Source of the DNA: Erodium maritimum
Taxonomy: Eukaryota > Streptophyta > Magnoliopsida > Geraniales > Geraniaceae
Assembly: GCA_963921825.1 (NCBI GenBank)
Contig: OY997588.1
Location: 66,236,617-66,300,616, forward strand
DNA: 64,000 nucleotides
Reading direction: 5' to 3'
The translations under genes were made by a program, and so were the position numbers. Positions within the stretch are counted from its first letter, which is position 1. Each line of letters begins with the position of its first letter. The notes beneath the pieces are model-generated. The model saw only the letters and a list, made by a program, of their open reading frames with translations, was not told the DNA's origin and searched no databases. Of the stretch, positions 49,153-61,418 are shown piece after piece.

Positions 49153-50832
49153 TGTCACGCCCCAAATCCGGTTTTGACCGGACTCGAGACGTGAACTAAA
49201 AACAGTAATTAAATAATAATTAAAAGAGATTTAATAAGACAAGTTCCACGAAAACTTAATTAAAAAAAACAAGGTCAAGAGTCAACATCTTTGTAATCAA
49301 AATAATAGAAAGTAAAGTTAAAACAAGCAGTACGTCTCTAGGGCAAAATTCCAATTCCCAAGGAGCTCCCGAGCCTTGAGACCACCTCTAGGTACTACTC
49401 AACAAGGAAACTCGTACAAACAGTAAACAAGAAGGGGGTGAGCTTACGCTCAGTAGGAAAAAGTAGTAAAGTAAAAGAATTCCCGTTTAACGATAAAACC
49501 GATTAGTACAATTATCCAACAGTCACTAAATAGAGACCAACACGAATTACAATACTTTAAAGACTGAAACACTCAAGGAGGTCAACGGAAAGATAGCAAA
49601 TTTACCAAAGGAATCAGTTAAGGGAACACACAGATACCTAAATAATTGAATATCAGATCACAAGACTCTAATCCGTACACTGACTTTCTGGAACTTAAGT
49701 CGGCGTAAAACACACAATAGTATATCGGACCGGCAAACACATCGATCGGGTATCTTCCCATAGCACGGGGTACAAGTAACAGCGTTCAGTCAATACGCAC
49801 ACAACGGTAAGCAATAGCAATCATGCAACAATTCATTAGCAATACACTCACATAAGTCCCCCATAATACGCCGGATCTCACAGCCATAGCACAATTTACC
49901 GACACCCATTCGGAGAGCAGGCGCACCTTATCACGATTCTTAGCTCATTTTACCGACACTTAGTCGGAAGGCAGGTACGCCTTAACACTGTCAACATTAC
50001 ATTTTACCGACTCCTAGTCGGAAGGTAGGTACACCTTATCATGGGCTCACAGCGCATTTTACCGACTCCTGGTCGGAAGGTAGGTACACCTTAACACTAT
50101 CAACATCACATTTTACCGACTCCTAGTCGGAAGGTAGGTACACCTTATCATGGGCTCACAGCGCATTTTACCGACTCCTGGTCGGAAGGTAGGTACACCT
50201 TATCATGTAACCTGATCATCGTGTACCCATCATACCAACATATCAACCCAACAATTCACACCGTCATACTATACCAACCAAACTTACCGGACACGCTACA
50301 ACGAATGCATTATAACAACCAGCTTACTGGCATGACTTACCAACCACGCTTCATCGGTCTATCACACACCCGATCATATCATTAGGCACAACCAATTCAC
50401 ATTCAAACACTCACTCGATCAATTAACCATAACACGGATCAACCAATTACATTACGATCATCATAAATCAATTAGTTTAGTATGACTCTCATCTTATCCT
50501 AAGGACGGAACATGCATCGACCTTTCGGTGAACAATCATCAATAAATACAATCAACAAGCAATCCTAAGGCTCGACATGGCCATTCTACCAGCACGGCAA
50601 TTTCCAAGATATTGAAAGCGGTTAACTAGTGAATCACATCCTACATGCATACTAAGACACGTCCGATCATTATTGTAATTGAAAAACAGTTATTCTAGTG
50701 AATCTTATCGTATATGCAATCTAGGACCTTTCCGGTTATTATTATCCTATAGGCACACTATTAGCGTTCTTTAAAATTAAACGAGGAGTTTAGTACTTTT
50801 CCCTACCTCTCAAACTCTATCTGGAACTCCTA
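49153..50832 (-). repeat. Ty3/gypsy LTR, primer-proximal part
   Basis: Starts TGTCACGCCCCAAATCCGG, the terminus also seen at 7858 and (mutated) at 60517. It contains GGGTGAGCTTACGCTCA (about 49437) and the hairpin array 49890-50205. It is interrupted at 50833 by an oppositely oriented LTR. Confidence 0.75.
49890..50205. repeat. Tandem hairpin array, ~60 bp x 5-6
   Basis: Each unit carries CATTTTACCGACTCC(T)AGTCGGAAGGTAGGTACACCTT-like text, written here in part: CCGACT pairs with AGTCGG in most units, and AGGT with ACCT. Alternate units share the same spacer (ATCATGGGCTCACAGCG or AACACTATCAACATCA), suggesting duplication of a two-unit block. Two looser copies occur at 55280-55370. Confidence 0.85.
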
Positions 50833-52576
50833 TGTAAGAACCACTCCCGGTCAACGCCAATCAAATCGGCGAAAAAAAGGAAAATTTAAAATTTGGACAC
50901 ACTTAAATGAACCCAAATTTGACCCCGAGGGTCATACCGGACTTAAGTTGACCCCAATGTCGACCAAAGTGAGCTCCGGGGGACTCATGGCAACTTTCTG
51001 ACCAATTTGGGAAAGGTTGACTTTTGGCCGAAAAAGTCAACCGAGCGACGTTTTGGTCCGTTCGAGGTCCGTTTTGGATCCAAAAAGCTTAGCCTTCGTC
51101 ACAGCGATCTTAGTTGAGTCGTTTCCTTATAGGCCGTGAAGTTTCGTAATTTCTTGGAAAAAATGCCCGTTCGGGGCCCGAGACGGCTGAATTTCGCGAA
51201 TCTAAAATATCTGCCAAGATATTTTTCTAACTCGTGGGATCCACAAAGACACTTGTCATGAATATGGTGGTGGTTGGTTTTAAAATTAGAGAAAAAGGGG
51301 AAAAGGGATGGTAGTTTGGTAAATTGGAGAAAATGGTGTGTTTGAAACAAATTAAAAAGGGAAAGAGGGAGATGGTTTCGGCATAATAGAAAAAAGGGGA
51401 AGAGAGTTAGAAAGAGAAAGAAGAGAGAGAAAAGGAGATAGAAGGAGAGAAAAAGAAGAAGATGCAATTAGGGTTTTTCGATCTCCCGACGATCCAACCA
51501 ACGGATCGTCTTAACGATCGAAGAATCGAGCTCCCGTCATCATTCCCTACACCTATCCGATCTTCGTTTTGTTATGTTTAAAAGTTAGGGTTTGGGTTAA
51601 AACGTGTAAACTTTGGATGAGTTGAGGTGTGGGGTTCGTTGGAGGCGTTTTGGAGCGAAAAATGATCGTTTTCCGGTGACCGGAGGCTCGGGGGAGCTCT
51701 GGCCACCGTGTATGGTGGCTGCCGGAGTTGTGGGTGGCTTGCCGGAGCTAGGGCCGGCCACCATCATGGTGAACCGGCCCAAAACCGACCCAACCACATG
51801 CTTGGGTATCGGGTTTTCGTGTTTGGGTGGTTTAGGACGATCCCCAAGTCGTTAATCCACACCCGGAATGAATTTTGGAATTAAATTGTAAAAGTTGTAA
51901 GTGACGGGTTTAGAAACTTTAAACGCGAATTAAATTACTCGGAAGTCGGAAAGTGATTCCGTCGAGTGCTTAGGAACCCTTGAATTATTCTAAGACCGTA
52001 GAAATGAAAACGGGAATTTTCGGAGCCCCGGAAGGACGTTTTCCAATCCCGGGCAGATTCACCGGGTCGGGCGAAACGGGCCTTTCCGGGTCCATTATCG
52101 ACAATGTCGAGTAAATGGGGAAGTTTGGGAGTGATCGACATTGTCGGGGTTACATTTGGGCGTCAAGTGTATTAAAATTCAGTTTATGCCTGCGAACTTA
52201 AAAGTGTTTTAAATTGTATTCTTGTTAGATCGTGCCACCGATAGAGGAAAGGGAAAGCTAGGCGAGTGATCGTGATCACGCCGGAGCTTGGTTGTAAGCT
52301 TTTGGAAATGCATACGAGGTAGGGAAAAGTAGCCGGATCTCGGCCCCGACTAGGGAAAGTTAACAGTAGTAATGCATGTGACACTTGGGTGTCGTGGGTT
52401 AAGTAAGTTTATCGAACAATAGAAAGGCAGGTGACACCGGGTGGTGTCGTATGATACGAGAACGTATCGAACAATAGAAATGCATGTGACACTTAGTAGT
52501 GTCGTAGGAGCAGTGAACTTAACGATATTAGAATTACTGGATGCATTTGGTTATGCCCGGAGGTTGATTGTTTAGT

Positions 52577-52977
52577 TTGTGTCTTGGGTGGCCATGAGTG
52601 CCAGTGGGGTTGTTAAACCCGTATTTTACTGTTGGTGTGTCTTGGGTGGCCATGAGTGCCCGTGGGGTTGTTAAACCCGTATTATACTGTTGGTGTATCT
52701 TGGGTGGCCATGAGTGCTAGTGGGGTTGTTAAACCCGTATTTTACTGTTGGTGTGTCTTGGGTGGCCATGAGTGCCCGTGGGGTTGTTAAACCTGTATTG
52801 TACTGTTGGTGTGTCTTGGTGGCCATGAGGGCCCGTGGGGTTGTTGAGCCCGTGTTTCACTGTGGGTGTCTTGGTTGACCATGAGTGCCCGTGGGGTTGT
52901 TGAACCCGTGTTTCACTGTTGGTGTCTTGGGTGGCCATGAGTGCTTGTGGAGTGTTAAAACGGTGTTGTTGCAGTTG
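52577..52977. repeat. Minisatellite, ~58 bp x 7
   Basis: Unit theme GTCTTGGGTGGCCATGAGTG then CCCGTGGGGTTGTTAAACCC. Starts fall at about 52581, 52639, 52697, 52755, 52813, 52868 and 52923. The last three are shortened. A shorter related array (GGGTGGCCTTGAGAGCCCG) runs at 63920-64000. Confidence 0.9.
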
Positions 52978-53024
52978 TTGAACTTTGCTTGTGATTGTGA
53001 TTGTGGTTACCTGGGGTTGGTGAG

Positions 53025-53242
53025 TGACAGGTCGACAGCCTGATCTGACTTCGTGTCGGGAAAAGTGCGACAGGTCGACCACCTGATCCAACCGTCGTGT
53101 TGGGAAAAGTGCGACAGGTCGACAGCCTGATCCGATTGGGTGTCGGGAAAAGTGCGACAGGTCGACAGCCTGATCCAACCGTCGTGTTGGGAAAAGTGTG
53201 ACAGGTCGGCCGCCTGATCCAACCGTCGTGTTGGGAAAAGAG
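53025..53242. repeat. Minisatellite, ~44 bp x 5
   Basis: Unit theme GACAGGTCGACAGCCTGATC then CAACCGTCGTGTTGGGAAAAGTGC. Starts at 53025, 53069, 53113, 53156 and 53200. Its repetition makes the open frames on the minus strand (52729-53321). Confidence 0.9.
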
Positions 53243-53778
53243 CAGGGGGACTGAGCAGCTGGAGTGCGATCCTTTGCGATCTTGTTTGGTGTGCGATCAT
53301 TTGTGATCTTGGGTGTTGCATGGTTATCTTTCGTGTCTTTGGAGGAAGTCGTAATCTTTGTGTCGGGTCTTCATTACGTGTCCGAGTGTTGAGTCGGTTG
53401 AGGAAAGTAACAATTTGTGTGTCAGTCGGGTTACTTGAGTTGGGGGATAGTAATCCCCGGTGTTGAGTTTATTGTCGGTGTTACCGGCATTGTCTGCTAG
53501 TATGCCGTAGTCAGTCTGTTATCCGTGGTGGTGAGCGAACGCTCACCCCTAGCTTCTTTTCCTACAGGTACTGGTCGCGGGACGGACTAGGTGAGCTCTC
53601 GAGGCTTGAAGAGCTAGGAGCGGGAGTCCGGGATCAGACCCGGTCCAGGCCCAGATCCGACCTAGACCTAGATCCAGACCCAGATCCGGCCTAGACTCGG
53701 ACCCAGACCCAGATCCGGTCCGAGTCCCAGATCCGGCCCGAGATCCAGATCCGGCCCGAGACCACGTCTGGCCCAAAT

Positions 53779-54735
53779 TTGATGAATGTCCTCAAACCAT
53801 CAATTCTCCACAAAACCCCTTTGATTTTAGTCTCAATTTCAACATTTTCTCAAGTCTTCCAAGTTAGGGTTTCACTTCCAACTTTGATTTCCATGGTTCT
53901 TTCACAACTCCTTACCAAACCCAACTTGTGTTCAAGCTTCCAACCCTCACCACTCCAAACCAAGGTGGTTCATCCCTTACCCATGGATTTTAAATGCTCC
54001 AAAATGAAAATAGAGAGGTTCTTACCGTTTGGGATGAAGAAAGGGGAAGAAATGACAAAGAAAAACGAGTTTTGGAGAGGAGATGGGGTTTGGATGAGCT
54101 CCTTCTTCTTCTTCCTTTGCTCTTCAATAGAGGCACAAGAGAGGCTCTCTCTCTAGTGGTTCGGCTAGGGTAAGAAAATGAGGGGGAGAGAGGTGCACAT
54201 GTGGGTCTTATCCCAAAAGGATAAAGACCAACCCATCCTTTTTCATGTTTCTCCAATTTTGGCAAAAGTGAGGGCAAAAGGGAAATTTCCCATTCAATTT
54301 CTTTCCCTTCTAATAATTTGAAACTCAAAATAGTTTTGGTGGGGTCCACGTCCAAATAAATATCTCAGCCCAAAATTTCGAGCCGAAAAGACCGTTTTGC
54401 CCTCCGTTGACCAAAATTGACTATTTCCGAAATTACCCTCATTTGATTGGAAACGACCCAACGAATCCAACCGTGACGACGGTTAAGCGTTTGGGGTCTC
54501 GGATAAGTCCCGAGTGGCTCGCCCTTCGTTGGTTGACCAAGTTTGACTTTTTCCCGAAAGACTATCGTTTGGAAGGAAAAGACCCAACTAAGCTATCCGT
54601 GACGACGGCTAAGCTTTTTGGGCCCCGGTAAGGTCTCGAATGACCCTTGGAGTCATCGGTTGACTTTTCTAGTAAAAAGTCAACTTTTGCCGAAAACCTC
54701 CGGTTCGACCGGGATCTACCGGGGTGGTTCTTACA
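53779..54735 (-). repeat. Gypsy LTR, distal (U3) part
   Basis: The right end reads GGTTCTTACA, the reverse complement of a TGTAAGAACC start. It is followed by CTACCCCCCTTAAAAG, a reversed polypurine tract. This fits the beginning of a minus-strand gypsy 3' LTR, possibly the other half of the LTR at 49153-50832. No gene is seen. Confidence 0.55.
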
Positions 54736-55591
54736 ATCTACCCCCCTTAAAAGAATTTCGTCCTCGACATTTAAAATGAAAGCTCTTCACTTGACCATAC
54801 CTCCCTTGATCAACCTACTTGCCCAAACGCCATACTTGGCGGTGAAAAACGGCCTTACTCAACAATCCTCAAATCTTACAAAGTAAATACACATACCATA
54901 ACTCAAAGAATCAACGAGCAGACCCACTCAATCTATTATCACCCCAAAACACAAGGAAACCACGGTAATGGTATAGATATCCTATACCGGAATCCTCCAT
55001 CGGTATAGATATTGTACCGTGACATACAACAATGGTCTGGATACCCCATACCGGAATTCTTTGACGGCATAGGTATCACACCGGAGCATTTCTCGATTCG
55101 TACAAAAATCGGAACCATCACACCGACACTTTTCCTCAACTACTTATTTGATAACCGTTACCGGGTCATTTCAGACCGGAACTCAAACACGGTCACGTCA
55201 CGACCAATCACAAGAAGTAATACACAAATGTGTTCATCAAGACAAGGGATCTCATAATCAGTGCATGGTTTGGAACAACTGCACATTTTACCACATCTAG
55301 TGGAAAAGTAGGCGCACCTCAACAAGGAACAATAACACATTTTACCGATTCCGAGTTGGAAGGCGGGCGCACCTCAAAACACACCACAAGTCAGACGTTA
55401 TCATGACCACACTCACAGAAGTAACACATAACTAAGATTGATCAAGAAACGCTCACCCGACCCACGTTATCGCACTTCCGGCAGCCCTTGCTCACACAAC
55501 GACGATCGAACCATTTATAAAGTGTTTCATCCACATCCCATATTACGAAGACCTTACATTCATCGTCTACTCCAGGATTGAACGGTTATGG
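54736..55591 (-). pseudogene. Gypsy pol 3' end and downstream region
   Basis: The minus strand begins after the polypurine tract with text encoding VEDEILLRG, a usual ending region of plant gypsy elements. The rest shows no recognised domain. Positions 55280-55370 contain two hairpin units like those at 49890-50205. It is interrupted by a solo LTR after TATGG. Confidence 0.45.
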
Positions 55592-57277
55592 TGTTAGTCT
55601 TAGTGCCCGTAGTTCAATCCTAAATGTCCAAATGTACATATCATCGTTAGCAATAAAAATAAAGCGGCTTTATATTACTTATGTGTTGGAGAAATATATC
55701 GATGTGTGCTCTTATCTATGCCCACCATGCGAATAGAACCATAGATCAAGATAGATCATACTCGATGGGTCCCTAGTCAACAAAGCTTCACTAGAAGCGA
55801 CTAGTATGAAAGATGGCTCTTTATGGCTTACGTTCTGTTAGTCATTAGAATGGGATTCCGGAGTCTGATCATAGATATCATGTGGGATGTGATATTGGAC
55901 GACCCGCCCTGAATATGTGCCATAGATTAAGTCATGAACATATTCAGTGTCGTAGCTTGTCATGTATCCTTAGACCAAGGAGTCTTTGTGATCTCTATGT
56001 AGTCAACAACTGAGTTTGACCTGAGCCTAACGTTGTCCGTAACAAGGCTTCCATAATGGCCAGGATTGGCTTGGGGACGGGCTACATGAGTGACATGAAA
56101 GACGGCTAAGGGATTTATCCCTCATACTGAGGTATGGGAAAGATATCGGTTCTCGGCCGCTTGATCGAGAGTGACTGAAAGAACAGCAAGGCCATGCAGA
56201 TGATACTGGTATCATGTATTCAGTCATCTCACATATCAAGGAACAATGATTGAGAATAATAAGGATGACGGCTCTATGCCTTATCTCAATCAGGATATCG
56301 TAGATAAAAGGATAATGACAGGGACGACGGAAAGGTTAGAATTGACAGGGTCGATTCGTTATGCAGTGTCAGACAATACTAAAGTCTCGTTAGTTGCCAC
56401 TTAAATAGGATCAAGTAAAATGGGATTTTACGTTGATCTATTGACATGCATAAACCTAAGGGTCACACCGGAGGATGAAACTCATTGACACATTTGTGGA
56501 GAATGGCCAAAAGGGAGTTGTCTCGAGACATGACCAAAACTGGGTTTGGGGTCATGTGCCCGTAAGTGAATAGGTCTTTACGGATCGAGACAAGGCTTGG
56601 AGTCTTGGGATTGATCGCGTCGGATAATGTTGGACATTTCCGGTATGGAAGGCTTGGAGGCGATGAGCGAATCACGGGACCTCGTTGGAAATGGCCACGG
56701 GCCATGTTCCAAGAGGCCCATGAAAGTCCCATGCAACCAAGGCCCATGGAACTAATTAATCAAGTCTTGATTAATTAGTACTAAGTAAGCAAGACAAGGA
56801 CTAAGGTGTTGGTGATTCACCACCTAACCCAATCTTGTCTTGCCATACTTTGTCTTATTTACACCTTACTTGACACTATACTTGTCCCATGCCTTTAGTT
56901 GGACAAGTATGAGTTTTGTTATGTTTAAGTCATCTTTTTTCAACATAACAAACACAAGACAAGAATAGGAAACACAACTTCTCTCCCCCTTCCCTTGCAA
57001 TTTCGGGTTTGGCAAGTTCCCATCTCCATTTTTGTGTTCTTGAGTCCTCAAAGAGAAGAACTACGTGGCTTTGATTCCCATGTGGATACGTAGGCGTCTT
57101 GGAGACTCAAGCCAATCATTCGTTAACCGGTGTTCTTGTTTTGGTAAGAAATAGTGCTGAACTTTTCTCTTGTGAATCCATTCTTTGTTAGTTGTTTCAT
57201 GGTTTAATCGTCTCTTGGTTTTCATTGATTTTCCGCTGCGAGTTGGTTCATCTCCAACCCTACCTCGGGACCCAACA
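55592..57277 (+). mobile_element. Copia solo LTR, target duplication TATGG
   Basis: 1686 bp, TGTTAGTCTTAG to CGGGACCCAACA. TATGG flanks it at 55587-55591 and 57278-57282. Confidence 0.96.
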
Positions 57278-57282
57278 TATGG

Positions 57283-58139
57283 GTACTTTAAGTGCACCGT
57301 ATCCTCGTGCCTCCCCGCCTACTCTACGCGGTCCTTTCAATTGTTTCTCGAATGACTCAGGAACAACAAGGGTCATCTCTTAACTCTCACCTGTGCTCCG
57401 TAAGGCGAGTGACTCGACCTACCACACAATGCTTCGTTCGGTGCCATCATGTTACTAGCCTGGAAACCCTGCGGTAGTCGCACTCGGCTAACTGTTTCCG
57501 GACTTCAACGTGAGGTGCTCTCTCTTTTACTGTGCAATCTCTGCTTTCGCTCTCCGTATCCTGCTCCGTCGGTCATGTCGCCTGATGTCGCTGCACCTCT
57601 CGGTGCTACCCGACTGTACCGTAAGATGCGAAACATGTGACTCTCGCAATATGTCGTCTCTACTGCTACGCGGCACGAACACCCTCCTTGATCTATTACA
57701 TGCTCACGACCTTCAGCGTTGCTATAGTTGACGATTTTCTTCTAAAGCTCTATCGTGTCGTCATCGAGTATCGGTTCTTCTTCGTGATCCGGTCCAACTT
57801 CCGGTGGTCTACGTGCCTCCTTAGCGCTCCACTCCTCCTCTTCACGAGCATGCTGCGTTCTTCACTGTGATGCATGCTCGAGCTCTTTGAACTGACGCTC
57901 TAGTTCGGTCAACTCTGCTGGCGTGAGTCTGCACGGTTCGTGGATGTCGGCGTCTCCTCTGCTCTCATCGCCCCTCGTTCGCCTCCCTGGCCGTCCTGAC
58001 TGTACACTGGTACTGCCGCAGTTCTCCGTCGCTCGGCACTCGTTGTTGATGACAATTGATGAACGCTTGATAATTCAAAGTTCGCTTCTCAACCCTCTCT
58101 CATCAAGCTCAGAGGAAGGAGATCTAGTATGGAAGGGTG
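57283..58139 (-). pseudogene. Gypsy reverse transcriptase remnant
   Basis: Strongly decayed. On the minus strand near 57880-57960 a frame reads LTPAELTELERQFKELEHA, which fits the segment just before the reverse transcriptase fingers of plant gypsy elements. Shortly after, in another frame, come GALRRHVDHRKLDRITKKNRY-like words, matching the LCVDYRKLN region. No catalytic YxDD region is seen before the solo LTR. Base composition is GC-rich compared with the copia parts. Confidence 0.5.
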
Positions 58140-59486
58140 AACAAGTACTCTAAGCGATCTCATGATCGGAATCATGTCCCTCAGCTCGGGGCCCGGCAAT
58201 CGCGTACACTCGGTCATGCGGTGTCTGGGATCCTCCCCTCAGGGGTGGTGTAAGAGTCATCTGATGTGGAGCCCTCTGCTGATGTCTTGGCGCTGGTGCC
58301 CTCGCTATCTGATGTGGGACTCTCAGTGCTGATATCTCTCTACATGAGACGGGACAGTGCCTCGCTAAATTCCCGACCTGGCCGCACGTATGACACCGGC
58401 GCGTGCCGTCTCTCGGACAATCTCAGCTCCGATGGCCTGTCTGGTGACATAAGTAACATACTGGCGGCCGCTACGACGCGGCGGGTCTGGCGGACGCTAC
58501 CGACCCATCTCGCCCCACCAGATTGAGTCTGAGGCTGGAAGAATCCCGAGGTCCTTTGTCTCCTCGGATCGCGGCCCTCAGTTGGCCTCAAGAAGTCACT
58601 CGGCCTCGGCCTGCCCTCCCGCGCTCTGGCGGTCTCTCGAAAGTGCTGCTCCACGGCTAGTGCCTGGTCCACTAATGTAGAATACTCCTCAGTCCTGAAG
58701 GAAATGACTCGATCAGCGATCAATGGGATGAGTCCTCTCTCGAATCGCCTGCAGCGGCTCTCCTCAGTCTACACCATCTTTGGTGCGAAACGAGACAAGG
58801 ATGTGAACCTCGCCTTATACTCCGACACAGACATCCCTCACTGTCGCAACTCCAGGAACTGCTGATGCCTGTCATCTCGAACAGATCGTGGGAAATACTG
58901 CTCTAGGAACAGTCGGCTAAACAACTGGAAATCACCTCCAATCCTGGTCTGCACATGCTGCCACCAATAGTAGGCCTCCCCCTCTAGCTGGAATGTCGCA
59001 AAAGATACCCTCAGACGATCATCAGATACCCCAGACGTATCAAGATTGCGGGTAATCCGCTCCAGCCACCCCGCGGCTGCTTCGGGGGTGACCCTACGGA
59101 ATAGACTGGTGTGCCTAGCCTGCGGAAATCTCTGAGAGCCTGAGCCGTATAGCTGTCATTCTGACCCGTCCTCTCAACAACGGTTGTAGTAGCAGCAGGC
59201 ACGGTCTCTGGTGCTGGTGCTGTAGTCCCCTGCTGTGCACTGATCGCTGCAAATACCGCGCGAACCACCTCCTCCAGAGGGGTCGCTTGGGTCGGCTCTA
59301 CGACCGAAGTAACCCTGGGCGGTAATCCTGACGGCCCGGCCTCATCTCTCTGGTGCTCCGCAGAAGTAGCACCCTGGGCACTCGGTGCCCCTGCCTTCTC
59401 AATGGCAGGTGGCTGTGCTCGACCCCCGCTGGGCGGCCTCTAGTGCCTCTCGGGATGTAAGTGGGAGTCATGTCGCCGGTATCCAC
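58140..59486 (-). pseudogene. Ty3/gypsy gag remnant
   Basis: The N-terminal part includes ALRDFRRLGTPV (about 59120). After a frameshift it reads AAAGWLERITRNLDTSG and LEGEAYYWWQHVQTRIGG, the retrotransposon gag core. Then come SEYKARFTSLSRFAPKMV and DQALAVEQHFRETAR. The zinc knuckle near 58350-58400 reads CHTCGQVGNLARHC, with Asn where the His is expected. Stops and frameshifts split it. The order and wording fit a chromovirus-like gypsy lineage; that assignment is an inference. Confidence 0.8.
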
Positions 59487-60501
59487 TGCACGGATAAACG
59501 CACATGCTCAGTCTCTCAATTACGGATAATGCGGCTCGCTTAAAACAGTAACGTTCACACACGTTTCACAAGGTCATACTCTGACCAACAGTAAACTTAA
59601 TCTTAGTATCGTCATATATAATTTCATATAATCAGAGAAGTCCGCACACTTGTGCGTCTCACAGAATCAAACACCCAATTTAGTCATCTCCCACGGGAGG
59701 CACAGTTTCAAACAAGTCACCACACAAACAATTCTATAGGGTTTCCATACTAACTTATTTTCACAGGTTCTCAAACCTTTCCCTTTCTATCACAACATTC
59801 ATGTCGATCTCGCGTCGTTACAACCCGATTCAGACGTCCCCGAATCTCGTTGTAACCACCTGACATCCCCCTATCACGTTCGACTACAGTGGCGCCCCTG
59901 AGTCAACCAGTGATAGTACAAACATTTCAGTTTTGCAGAAATTTTGGCATGACCCATTCGTATATTCCATTAACCATCCGCTTAAGCGGGACATTTAATA
60001 AACATTTGCACACGGCGTTCAACACATAAAACACACCAAATACGTCATAAGTACACGCCATCGCAAAGCATCAAAAGGACACCAATCAGGTCTCTGTAAT
60101 TACTCGATTACCACCCGGTCAAGTCAACAGTTCAAAATTCACCAGTCAAACAATGGTCGCTCAAGGCAGTAATCAACTTGACAATTATTCAACCGCACTT
60201 CATAAACAACCCGACCATCGCTCGTTAAATCAACATCGATCTCAACCGATCGGCATCATAGATCAACCCAGGTATACAGTAATTGGGAATAAGGTACAAA
60301 TCAACCAAGACAAATAGCATAACATAAAGAAGGAAAGACTTAGACAAACCACTTCAACAATCGAGAATCTTGTCGTTTCGACTCTACGCATAGGATAAAT
60401 CCGACCTGCGTCACCAAGCACTACGACTTTAACCACCTAACTCTACCCACCTAATTGACGTACGGTCCGAGGTTTTGAAAATAATTTCAAAATGAAACCA
60501 G
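59487..60501 (-). other. Gypsy leader
   Basis: AT-rich leader between gag and the primer site, homologous in its right half to 7316-7842. No gene seen. Confidence 0.7.
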
Positions 60502-61005
60502 GCTATGATACCAAATTGTCAAGCCCCAAAGACCGGACTCAAGACGTGAACTAAAAACAGTAATTAAATAATAATTAAAAGATATTTAATAAGGCAAGTT
60601 CCACGAAAAATTAATTAAAAAAAATCAAGGTTAAGAGTCAACATCTCTGTAATCAAAATAACAGAAAGTAAAGTTAAAACAAGCAGTACGTCTCTAGGGC
60701 AAAATCCCAATTCCCAAGGAGCTCCCGAGCCTTGAGACCACCTCTAGGTACTACTCAACAAGGAAACTGGTACAAACAGTAAACAAGAAGGGGGGTGAGC
60801 TTACGCTCAGTAGGAAAAAGTAGTAAAGTAAAAGAATCCCCGTTTAACGATAAAACCGATTAGTACAATTATCCAACCGTCACTAAATAAAGACCAACAC
60901 GAATTACAATACTTTAAAGACGGAAACACTCGAGGAGGTCAACAGAAAGATAACAAATTTACCAAAGGAATTAGTTAAGGGAACACACAAATACCTAAAT
61001 AATTG
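60502..61005 (-). repeat. Gypsy primer binding site and 5' LTR fragment
   Basis: The primer site at 60502-60513 is the reverse complement of TGGTATCATAGC, one mismatch from standard. The LTR starts at 60517 as TGTCAAGCCCCAAAG (a G-to-A type change and a short deletion against 49153). It matches 49153-49650 closely until 61005, where a plus-strand LTR begins. Confidence 0.8.
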
Positions 61006-61418
61006 TGTAATAACCACTTCCGGTCATCGCTGGTCAAACCTGCGAAAAACAGGAAAATTTAAAAAATTTAAGACAGACACTTAACTTAACCTAAATTGAC
61101 CCTGAGGGTCATACCAGACTTAAGTTGACCCCGTTATCGACCAAAATGAGTTCCAGGGGACTCAGGGCAACTTTCTGATCAATTTGGGAAATGTTGACTC
61201 TTCGCTGGAAAAGTCAACCGAGCGACGTTTTGGTCCATTCGAGGACCATTTTGGATCCAAAAAGATTAGTCGTCATTGCAGCGGTCTTAGTTGAGCCGTT
61301 TCCTTGTAGCCCGTCAAGTTTCGTAATTTCTTGGGAAAAGTGCCTGTTCGGGGCCCGAAACGTCCGTTTTTCGCGAATCTGATTGGAAAATATAGGGGGT
61401 GGCCGGCCACCACAGGAG
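61006..61418 (+). repeat. Plus-strand gypsy-like LTR, left piece
   Basis: Starts TGTAATAACCACTTCCGGTC, parallel to 50833. It is split after AGGAG (61414-61418) by a copia solo LTR and continues at 63048. Confidence 0.7.

Larger units (their letters stand above)
50833..53778 (+). repeat. Plus-strand gypsy-like LTR with minisatellites
   Basis: Starts TGTAAGAACCACTCCCGG, similar to 61006. Many segments recur in the LTR at 61006-64000, such as GTCAACCGAGCGACGTTTTGG, GGAGCTAGGGCCGGCCACC and GGTAGGGAAAAGTAGCCGG. A GAGCGAACGCTCACC box near 53533 recalls the R region of the other gypsy LTR. The 3' end is not clear; a purine-pyrimidine repeat (CCCAGATCCGG) fills 53640-53770. The preceding bases are TCCTA and TCCTC occurs just after 53778, a possible imperfect target duplication. 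The open frames inside (for example 51613-51855) are not genes. Confidence 0.6.

Noticed and set aside
49890-50205. Regular repeats with dyads, CRISPR-like at first sight
   Set aside because: Units and spacers are both repeated, it sits in a plant LTR, and there are no cas genes.
51099-51467. A 122-codon Leu/Phe-rich frame on the minus strand
   Set aside because: It is the reverse of a purine-rich GAGAAA tract in an LTR; membrane-like composition is a by-product.
52729-53321. Repetitive protein frames (SHFSRH and similar repeats)
   Set aside because: Created by the 44-bp and 58-bp minisatellites, whose unit lengths are not multiples of three.
57283-58140. Possible host gene in a GC-rich stretch
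   Set aside because: Frames are short and broken. Minus-strand words match gypsy reverse transcriptase, and it continues directly from gypsy gag.
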